This document shows, in pieces, positions 1 to 7,394 of a stretch of 12,081 nucleotides of DNA. Each line of letters opens with the position of its first letter. Position 1 is the first letter of the stretch. Location of the stretch: contig NW_025064966.1 in the NCBI RefSeq assembly GCF_019112545.1, positions 1 through 12,081 of the forward strand, given 5' to 3'. This stretch comes from Guyanagaster necrorhizus. Its lineage: Eukaryota; Basidiomycota; Agaricomycetes; Agaricales; Physalacriaceae. Both the position numbers and the translations under genes were made by a program. The notes under the pieces are model-generated. The model was not told the origin of the DNA, did not search any database, and worked only from the letters and a program-made list of their open reading frames with translations.

Positions 1-156
1 ATCGGCTTATGAAGCAGGTCCCTGAAGAGCTATAAAAGCGAAACAGGGTGAGAGATGGAAACCCCATCCCTCTGTTGGACCCAGCTTCGCTTTACCAAGC
101 AATCAAGCAATCCTCAAGCCTTACCAGCTTTAGTGAGTAATTGCATCATGATTATT
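1..156. other. Unidentified CpG-containing non-coding segment
   Basis: No credible reading frame crosses this stretch. It has a TATA-like motif (tataaaag, 31-38) and a tandem 8-base repeat (aagcaatc at 97-104 and 105-112). The TATA motif followed by a C/T-rich, CpG-containing run resembles the R-U5 part of a fungal LTR on the plus strand, but no terminal CA or primer-binding site can be fixed. Its CpGs (for example near 38, 85 and 169-179) contrast with none in the next 4.2 kb, so it is probably younger than the DNA to its right. Its other end lies outside the window. It could be part of an LTR, a non-autonomous element or captured filler DNA. Confidence 0.4.
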
Positions 157-191
157 GTGTCCTCCCAACGGCTTCGCCGAAGGGAGGACAC
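157..191. repeat. Perfect inverted repeat / hairpin (10-bp arms)
   Basis: The arms gtgtcctccc (157-166) and gggaggacac (182-191) are exact reverse complements. Inside them, cggc (169-172) pairs with gccg (176-179) around a TTC loop, with two A-A mismatches between the stems. The result is a near-continuous 35-nt GC-rich hairpin ending four bases before the telomere-like repeat. Such hairpins occur at the 3' ends of some transposons and as transcription terminators; which applies here cannot be told from one copy. Confidence 0.8.
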
Positions 192-194
192 CAT

Positions 195-211
195 CCTAAC
201 CCTAACCCTAA
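195..211. repeat. Short interstitial telomere-like repeat (CCCTAA, 2.8 units)
   Basis: The run cctaaccctaaccctaa is 2.8 copies of the TTAGGG-type telomere unit, C-rich strand on plus. It lies exactly where recognisable retrotransposon sequence (copy A) begins. The last bases plus the next two (ctaagt, 208-213) match the corresponding place in copy C (10346-10351). The junction is therefore ambiguous over about six bases, and part of the apparent repeat may belong to the broken element. With under three units and non-telomeric DNA on both sides, it is not a chromosome end. Confidence 0.7.
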
Positions 212-1311
212 GTTGATGTGATGTATGGTCTGGATGTGCAGTTTATGCTGTATATTGATGGCAAGGATAATTTCACTGTCCTCTATTTCTTCATCCCATC
301 TGTCTTCTGGATCCTTGTCAGGTAATTCAAATGGAATCTTCTGATGTTTGCACCTTGCAAATGTGATCTATCCAATCTTCTAACTGACCAAGGGGTTATG
401 TCACATTGCCAATCATGACCTAAGAAGACCTTCTTGGTCTCCAAATCAGTGATGGCTAAGCTGATTCATTCTGAATGATCACCAACAGTAAGGTGCAATT
501 TGACAAATTCAGTTATCAAACCAACTTCATTCTTGGTTCCATCTGCATTGTAGACCAGTATGGGGGTGGCTGTTGCCCTGGTGGGAATTTTGTGCTTGTC
601 AACAAAAGCCTGATTAATGGAGCTCCCAGTGCAGCTACTGTTGATCAGGGCTGTCACTGCATAGTTGGTCCAGTTTGTAAGAGTTTTGATCTGAGCCTTT
701 GTGGTCAAGTCCCACTCTGAGGTTTTAGTTCTCCAGACATATCTTCAGGGTCCTCAGAGTTCATTGAGCCATTCCAATGCTCAGCATCACTCTGCTTTCT
801 TCATTCCTTCAATCATTTTGTCAATCACCTCCTCAGCTCAGGTCTTATGTATCCAGTTCTTGAGTATCACCTTCACTGCCTTCTCTGTCATGGTGTCTTT
901 GATGGCTCACCAAGTCTATTCAGTGTCAAATAGTTTGAGCCACCTTGTGAAGGCCTCTCCCCCTGTTTAGCCCACAGATGTTTGAGTTGTTTCCTTTAGC
1001 AATTCCTTTAGTGTGCATGCAGTAGAAGATTGGAGTATATTCAAATGCACATATATTTTAGGCATAGGAGTAACTACAGAAGTACTATTAGTCTGTCCAG
1101 CAGCTACTTGTTGCACACCATTAAGTTCTTCAGCCAATCCAGTGGAATCACTCACTGGTTGGCCCTGTCTTTTACTTTCTCCATCTTGGTATCCTTTCCA
1201 AGTTCTTCTTCTTTCTGGAGCTTGATAATCTGTGCTCATATGTCTTACCATGTCTGTTTCTTCTTTGGGCAGTCCCACAATATATGTCTCTTTTGCCTGA
1301 AATTGAAACAT
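212..1311 (-). pseudogene. Decayed pol N-terminal region with retropepsin-like protease (copy A)
   Basis: Two open pieces on the minus strand (967-1311 and 466-720) plus the translated stretch down to 212 match the pol N-terminus of copy C. Matches include the protease core, a T-D-L-x-T-K motif (about 435-460) and an F-L-x-H-D-W motif (about 415-435). The retropepsin signature A-L-I-D-S-G reads A-L-I-N-S-S here: the catalytic Asp codon is AAC (complement of 640-642) and the following Gly is Ser (634-636). Both are G-to-A on the coding strand, so the protease cannot be active. The right part (1152-1311) overlaps the end of gag in the -1 frame, as in copy C. Homology stops at about 212, next to the telomere-like repeat. 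Confidence 0.75.
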
Positions 1312-3096
1312 TTTCCTTCTTTATTGAGTCAGTCAATGTCCATTGGCTTTCTGGCCTAGTGTACATTGTGCCTGTTCTAGTCTTCTGCATTCCATAGCTG
1401 GGAGTGGTTGAGGCACTTGTTTTTGCAGTGCCAGTTTGGTTGCCAGACTTTCAGGGCTGCAGTGTAGTTGGCTTGTGATATTCTTGTAGATTTGACTGCT
1501 CCATCTTTTGTCATTGTCACTCCTTGTATATTTTGGTGACTCACTCTTTCCATGTATCATATCTCTTTAGGATGTTCATCCTGATGTCTGAAATCATCTT
1601 GATATAAGATGGTGGGGCTCTCTGCTTGAGGGCTTCTACCATCTGTCCATCATTGGCAATATCATCTCATATTCTAGTGAGCTTTGCAAGTCATTCCAGC
1701 TCATCAAAATACTCAGTCACTGATTTGTCATCCATCTTGTACTCCTTGATCTTTAATTTGTGTACTTCTTGTATGGCTAGATTGATAAACTTGTTATTGA
1801 GCATTTGTTTAAAGACCAGCCAGGATGGCTGTTAATAGTGCTGTCTGGTTGTGGAGTAGAAGTTGGGAGAAATCAAGATCCATCATGTCTTAGCCTTATC
1901 TTCCAGATAAGACAAGGCAAAGGCAACTCTATTCATGTTGGTTCTGAGGAAGACAGCATAGACTTTGAAGTACTGTTTGCAGTCAATGAGGAATTGGTCA
2001 ATGTCATCTGATGCACCTTTAAAAGAATGGGGTTTCTAAAGTAGGTCAGGGTGGCATTGCAGGACAGTGGCATTTTTGGGTAATGCCTCCATTGTGTTCA
2101 GCCACTGATCAAAGGGTGGTTACCATGCTTTGGTTGGCAGCCCAGAAAATGAATAGAGAGAGTTGTCATCAGCAATAGGACTTCCCATTGGTCCAGCCTC
2201 TTTTCACATGATTACTCCATTTTATATGGTGAATCCTAATTGTATTGCCTTAGGGTCATTCTTGACAGAATCCTAGGTGATCTCTTCAGCTTCATCTGGT
2301 GGCAGTTTCCCACCAAAGAGTCAGCTTCCTCTGCTGGTCTAAGGGTTTCAGAATCTGGTATCTCAGGATTCAAACCATGCCTGGCCATGGGTAAGCCAGG
2401 TTGCTATGGTTCAGGTTGATAGAGTGGAATACAAGTATCAGCTTCTGGTAGTTCAGATAGATGGTGCTGTGTATACAGCATATTTTAGGGTTACTGAAGG
2501 CATCCATAGCATTGGTTAGATGTCATACTTTGACTGATATGCTAGGAGTTTGCCAAGTCAGTCTTTCAGGTGTCTCCTATTATAAATATGAATAGCATGT
2601 TCAGTGGCAGAATATTGTAAGATATCCTGCTGCTCTGTGTCATCTGCATGTATATACTTCTGTCCCAGTTTCAATGCTAGCCACCTAGCATTGTGCCATA
2701 AAAATGCTACCCCTTCTTTGTATAGCCTCAAATATTCTTTTTCCCTGTTCTGCTGTATTTCTTCAGCCAGTGCCTCTTCATCAATGTCTTCTTTGTCATA
2801 TTCCCAATCCCCCCATTTAAGAGGAATGTCTCAGGTCTTCTCCTCATCATTCTCAACCTTGTTATCTTCCTCTTCCCTGCTGTCCTCAATGAGGTAATTG
2901 TCATGCAGGTCAGAGATGGATGGTGTTGGGGGGTCAGATGGTTGATGGAGAACTGGTTGACATTTTGACTGGTGGTGCTAGGATCAGGCCAAGCAGGAGA
3001 CTGCTCAATGGTGAAGAGGATCTGAGTGTGTGCAAGGTGAAAATGGATACAGCAGAGTGCTATCCACTGACCACACTCACACCAACACACACACAA
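1152..3096 (-). pseudogene. Decayed gag (copy A)
   Basis: Minus-strand translation gives a long Gag with many stops. From its N-terminal side: an acidic stretch rich in Glu/Asp (about 2780-2890); a region containing Y-K-E-G-V-A-F-L-W-H-N-A-R-W (about 2690-2730); the retrotransposon Gag core with L-S-Y-L and W-I-L-I-S-P-N-F (about 1855-1920); then a zinc knuckle (about 1265-1310). The knuckle keeps the first Cys, His and last Cys, but the second Cys is Phe. The gag stop (1152-1154) lies in the same context as that of copy C. Frames shift and stops appear about every 50-100 codons, so no product is expected. The N-terminal start is unclear; I place it near 3096, where the coding-like pattern fades. 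Confidence 0.7.
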
Positions 3097-3124
3097 AACT
3101 CTTAGTTCATGGGAGGATTATAAT

Positions 3125-4702
3125 GTGATAAAAGTAGTAATCAACAATTATAATTGTCTTCTTCAATGAATCCACAGTGCATGAACAGCAATAGCACATA
3201 TACAGCAGTCCTAGATCTCTCTAAGTCTCAAAGCTTTTTGTTTTATCAAAACAAGAGGTGGCAACAGATGTTGCTGGGCCTCAAGGCAAAGGGTATTGCA
3301 GCTCAATATAATATGTTGAGATATTCCCACAAACTCTCAAAAGATCCTAAGCACAGCTCAGATTGCCTCAAAATCCCTAACACACACAATACATGACTCA
3401 AAGATTTGTGCTCTAAGCAAAAACCAATCACAAACACCTCTACAAGTGCCAAAGAGCACAGATCTCTGTTCACAAGTTTCCAAACTGATTGTAGACCCAC
3501 AGGATTCAAATCTATGTGATCTAGAGACACAAAACACAGTAAAACACCATCCAACAGACCAAAGGGTTTGAACCTCTGCCATCTGTAGCACTGCACATCA
3601 CAAATACCTCAAGAACTCAAGATGATGCCCTTCAGACACCACCCTCTTATTCTCAGGTTAGAGCACAATCCAAAACCTCTTATCAAACTGGGCTCAAGTC
3701 CTTTGCAAGCTTCAATACCTTGCTTTAGTTCTCAAAGCTCTCTCAAGGATATTCAATAATATGTTTATTCTTTCACCCAAAGTTACAAACACAAACCCAG
3801 AGCTAGAGTGCAAGGCTTTCTGTGCCCAATACACTGCAACTGTGGGGGTTGGAAAACTTCCTCTTCTACCCATACAATGTGGTATTTAAATACTCTACTA
3901 TAATATCTTCAAAGCATGGGACTCTGTGCCAGATCCCATGAGTATTATTTGCATGCATATTGCAGTTACCATGCTTATTCTCTTCTGGGTCAGGACTGTG
4001 CAATGTTTCCTCACTAGATGGCCTCAGCTAGCTGGCCTAGCCCAGTCTGCTTGCTTTTTTATTGCCTTGATGACACATCTCTGACAGTGGTAAACTGTTT
4101 TGGACCCCTGGAGTTATCTCCCATATCTGGAGTCAGCCACAATAGTTATGTTCTCTTTTTCAGTGTCTCAACATTCCCTCTGGCTCATAAAATACACTGC
4201 TTCTGGCCTGACATGCATTAATTAACTTACCCAATATGGTATGTGTCATACTGCAGTATTGCTGTGCTAAGCATGCTCTGAGGGTAGTATTCCTCTATCT
4301 ATTTCTTTGTTGCCATCATGTCATTTCTCTATTCAGCACTCAGTTATTCAGATACCTTTCTTTGGGTCTCAGTTCCCTGTTCTAAAGCATGTTCCATCAG
4401 TGCATCATTGATCAATGTGATCAGGATTGCTGATCATATTTTGATCATATTCTTTTTATTTTTAGCATGCCTTCTTGTAATAGTATTGGCGCATTTAAGG
4501 CCAAGTGCTGGGACCTCACATGCATTCTAACCTCCCTGGTATTAGTCTCCTACTAGACCATGCACTCTGCTTCTTGTTACTTCAGTTTAGCCTTATGATG
4601 GCTAGGTTTCTGTGCACTCTTATTCTATTCTCAGTTACATGCTTACTGGACTGAAATGCAGTCCATGTATTCTCAATTTTTGCAATTTTACATGCCTGAA
4701 CA
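3125..4702 (-). repeat. LTR-like non-coding region (probable 5' LTR of copy A)
   Basis: This stretch has no credible gene. It lies just upstream of gag on the minus strand, where the 5' LTR and leader should be. Read on that strand it holds a TATA-like palindrome gtatttaaatac (3882-3893) and, about 115 bases downstream, an AATAAA signal (complement of 3764-3769), the spacing expected of promoter and polyadenylation signals in an LTR. Possible ends are tgtgata (from 3125) and ctgaaca (to 4702), giving a TG...CA element, but only TGT/ACA is shared. About 1.6 kb would be long for this family, so several insertions may be merged. It also holds a 7-bp-arm hairpin (4647-4665). Confidence 0.35.
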
Positions 4703-6235
4703 TGGAGAGGGCATGTCAATGCAGGACTACTACTCCCTGATGCTGCCGAGTACAGTGACATAGCAAGTTATGATGAATCACAAAGGAATGGGTATGTAAA
4801 GATACTAGATAAGCAATTACCACAGGTAATTCAGTGGCATGAGAACCCTACCATGTGGATACCTGGATTTAATGATAATCAATACCAGAACTTCATGAGA
4901 TATGCAAAGAACTTCATGGTGGATAAAGGAAAGCTATATAGACAAGATATAGAGTCAGAATATAAGCTAGTCATCTACCCAGAGAAGAGAATGTATATAA
5001 TGAAAGCTGCACATGATCAACTTGGACACCAAGGTATATATGTGATGAAAATGTTGATTAAAGATAGATTTTGGTGGCCAGAGATGGAGCATGATATCTC
5101 ATGGTTTGTTAGCACTTGCAACATATGCCAAGAGCACCAGAAGACCATCATTAAGGCACCTCCAACAGTGACCTTTACACCATCAATCTTCCAGGTATTA
5201 TATGCAGACACAATGCACATACCAGAGGCATCAAACTATCATAAGTATATTGTGCATGGGCATTGCATGCTAACTAGCTGGATGGAAGGACAAACCTTAG
5301 TGAGTGAAACTGCACAAGCAATTGCAGAGTGGTTATTTGAAGATATCATATGCTGGTGGGGCTGTATTTCCTTGATAATAATGGACAATGGCAAGCAATT
5401 CAAAGATGCAGTAGTGTATTTGGAACGGAAATGTAGTATAAAGGGGATAAGAATATTCCCATACAACTCACAGGCCAATGGAAGGATAGAACGACCACAC
5501 TGGGATGTGCAGCAGAGCCTATTTAAAGCATGTGGGAGAAATGAGAAAAAGTGGCATTATTACTTCATGTTAGTGATGTGGGCTGATAGAATCACTGTCA
5601 GAAAATGGATGGGATGCTCTCTCTTCTTTTCAGTTACTGGTGCACATCCAATATTACCACTTGATGTGCTAGAAGCAACATGGCTAGTTGAGTATCCAGG
5701 GAGAATTATAGAGGATTGGGAACTCCATGGATTGCACACAATAGCACTAGAGAAACATGCAGATAAGGTAGCAGAGATGTGCAATAATATGGATGAGAAA
5801 AAGAAACAAGATACATTGAAATATGCAATGATGCATGCAAATAAAATTAAGTCCTATAACTTCAAATGAGGGGACTTAGTTCTAATATGCAATACACAGA
5901 TTGAGAGTGCACTGAATACAAAGATGAAACCAAGGTATCTAGGTCCCTTAGTTGTACTGGACTGCTCAAGCACAGGAAACTACATCCTGGCAGAACTAGA
6001 TGGTGCACTAATTGGTTCAAAGATTGCAGCATTTCGTGTGATCCCATACCTCACATGCAATTCCATAGAAATTGATGATAAGATTATGCACTGGCTGTGC
6101 AATGATTCAAAGGAATTGCAAAAGATATTAGAGTCACCAGAACCAAAAGACAGATGGCCATCAAACTTCACTGAAGAATTTGAAGAATCACCAAATCCAA
6201 AGGTTTCAGAAGTGGTTAACTTAGATGAGGATTAG
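4703..6235 (+). pseudogene. Pol 3' region: integrase with GPY/F-like C-terminus (copy B)
   Basis: One frame stays open from just after an in-frame TGA (4697-4699) to the stop at 6233-6235, apart from a single TGA at 5867-5869. Counted from the Met at 4853, the zinc-binding residues are H54, H59, C89 and C92 and the catalytic triad is D119, D178 and E213, with 34 residues between the last two as in retroviral-type integrases. After the internal stop the frame continues with G-D-L-V-L, R-Y-L-G-P-L-V-V and A-E-L-D-G-A, the C-terminal GPY/F-like module. The codon at the stop sits where relatives have Pro or Arg, so CGA to TGA is likely. Upstream (4703-4852) is the linker from RNase H. The role would be insertion of element cDNA, but no intact pol supports activity. 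Confidence 0.8.
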
Positions 6236-6604
6236 CATGCAATGAAGGCCTTCCACAGGCATATTATTGTGAGCAAAGACTAGAGATACACCTTGAGATA
6301 TAGCATTTATGAGATGAAGAGACATTGAATACAAGTACAGAGGTCTAAAACTGTGAAAAACTACAAGACTCAAATTGTCAAAGAGAGCTAGGGTAAACTC
6401 GCAAATAGAAAGCATGGATATTGAACACTGCAAGAGGCGACCAGGAGGCTCCCCCTAGAGTGAAAATCCACTAGGGAAAACAATAATGTGCAAAGAATAG
6501 TAGATCTTGAAGAGTCTGGTGCATGTATTGCCAGGGGATGCCTCACTAGCCTTGGTCTGGAAGAGATTTGCTGAGTTATGACTGAGGACAGTCTGATTTT
6601 CTTA
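6236..6604 (+). other. Non-coding 3' region between pol and polypurine tract (copy B)
   Basis: This spans about 370 bases after the pol stop, with no reading frame that resembles a protein. It corresponds to the 3' untranslated internal part of element B. Three of the few CpGs left in the old block lie in or near here (6400, 6438 and later 6770). I see no further structure in it. Confidence 0.5.
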
Positions 6605-6907
6605 GTGTGGGGGATATTGTGGTATACCTAGGGTATTACCACAAATATATTACCTATAAAGACCTGATAAATTTCCCAATTTTAGCTGGTGATAGAGAAA
6701 GAATGAGGAGAAATAACAAAATAAGAAGAGAAAATGCAACTGACAGTGGCAATAACAGTGTCAGGACATCGAATTTAACTGATTTGCAATGCAATAACTG
6801 CTGCCTGCAGAGATGATAAGGAAGTTTTGCACAGAACACAATGAATTACATTGAGAAATAATAAAAAGAGAAACAGGAGAGTAGCATGCATGACAGGATA
6901 GCAAGGG
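6605..6907 (+). repeat. Polypurine tract and truncated 3' LTR (copy B)
   Basis: The purine-rich gtgtggggga (6605-6614) is followed by tat and then TGTGGTATACC, a typical polypurine tract and LTR start. The first 26 bases of the LTR (6618-6643) form an imperfect palindrome, tgtggtatacc against ggtattaccaca, differing by one inserted base. The LTR runs without a visible end until copy C starts at 6908. Its remaining part should lie to the right of copy C, outside the window. No second copy of this LTR was seen, so its length is unknown. Confidence 0.5.
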
Positions 6908-7361
6908 TGTTAAGCCCAAGTGTCACGTGAACTAATACATGTGATAAACAGGTGTTCCTTCGCACTTCGAGGAATCACCTGAGTTCACAAGAATGTACTC
7001 GTTCTGATGCGACACAAGGTCAGACGTTGACTCGAGGTAGAATGGTGTGTATAAACTTTAGCTCGAAGCTGGGGGTTACCAGCGAGAGCCGTTCTCCTTA
7101 AATACTACTGGATCATATCTAAATATGTATGATTACTTATTGTGTGTTGTCGTGTCCTTTGTGCCCATTGTCCTAGGGCGTCGCTATCGTACATAAAAGG
7201 TTCGTTGTGCATTGTCAAGCGCTGTCTCCACGTCGAAGGACAATGGCAGATTTAGCTTGTGCTGACCAAGCTTTATCCCTACGGTCCTAAGCGCTTGTCT
7301 TAGCACCGTGACTAAGCATGAATAGGGGCTAAAAGAAAGAAAATAGTAAGAAATCGTAACA
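6908..7361 (-). repeat. 3' LTR of copy C (454 bp)
   Basis: On the plus strand it begins TGTTA and ends TAACA, a perfect 5-bp inverted terminus with TG...CA ends. It directly abuts the polypurine tract at 7362. Read on the minus strand it has a TATA-like gtatttaagg (complement of 7097-7106). Near its downstream end is an imperfect hairpin: aggtgttcct and aggaatcacct (6950-6980), flanked by gtgaac and gttcac. A CACGTG palindrome lies at 6924-6929. Only this LTR is visible, so identity to the 5' LTR, and hence age, cannot be measured here. Confidence 0.75.
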
Positions 7362-7378
7362 TTACCCCCTCGTTAAGA
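7362..7378 (-). promoter_or_regulatory. Polypurine tract (copy C)
   Basis: The minus strand reads acgagggggtaa directly before the LTR start TGTTACG. It sits 17-33 bases after the pol stop, the usual place for the plus-strand DNA primer of reverse transcription. Confidence 0.65.
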
Positions 7379-7394
7379 CCATCGTCCCAATGGC

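Larger units (their letters stand above)
212..4702 (-). mobile_element. Copy A: decayed Ty3/gypsy element, 5' part (LTR-like, gag, start of pol)
   Basis: Read on the minus strand, the order is LTR-like DNA (about 3125-4702), Gag (about 3096 to 1152), then the start of pol with protease (about 1311 to 212). The coding part aligns codon for codon over long stretches with copy C, including the CCHC region, the gag stop context, protease and the sequence after it, so A and C are related families. The element is cut at about 212 and lacks RT, RNase H and integrase in this window. Stops are common, mostly TGA, TAG or TAA explicable by C-to-T or G-to-A change, and no CpG remains up to 4489. The right boundary is uncertain. 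Confidence 0.7.
4703..6907 (+). mobile_element. Copy B: 3' part of a second Ty3/gypsy element
   Basis: From left to right: the end of the RNase H / connection region, integrase, a GPY/F-like C-terminal module, about 370 bp of 3' non-coding DNA, a polypurine tract (6605-6614) and the beginning of a 3' LTR (6618 onward), which is interrupted by copy C at 6907/6908. Its strand is opposite to A and C. The integrase resembles the widespread agaricomycete lineage with H-x(4)-H / C-x2-C, Y-N-S-x-A-N-G-x-x-E and A-E-L-D-G-A motifs, and it has no chromodomain. Only eight CpGs were counted from 212 to 6907; seven lie in this element, so it is old. Confidence 0.75.

Noticed and set aside
1..211. A chromosome end (true telomere) at the left side
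   Set aside because: There are fewer than three CCCTAA units, and about 190 bases of non-telomeric DNA lie outside them.
157..212. A canonical Helitron 3' end (hairpin then CTRR)
   Set aside because: CTAA motifs do follow the hairpin, but none is followed by the T expected at an A/T target, and no 5' TC end or RepHel protein is visible. It stays an open alternative only.
475..970. Plus-strand open frames over copy A
   Set aside because: They lie opposite the protease and pol homology on the minus strand and show no domain or motif; they are shadows.
2604..3105. Plus-strand Ser/Cys-rich frames and small frames at 2920-3105
   Set aside because: The minus strand here reads as decayed Gag; the plus frames are low-complexity shadows.
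4408..4451. Small palindromes and an 11-base tandem repeat (tgatcatatt units)
   Set aside because: They are AT-rich, short and isolated, with no array or matching copy; compatible with chance.
3154..4530. Small open frames on either strand between the two old elements
   Set aside because: They are short and compositionally unremarkable, and CpG loss removes few stops or starts, so chance frames are expected. No motif was recognised.
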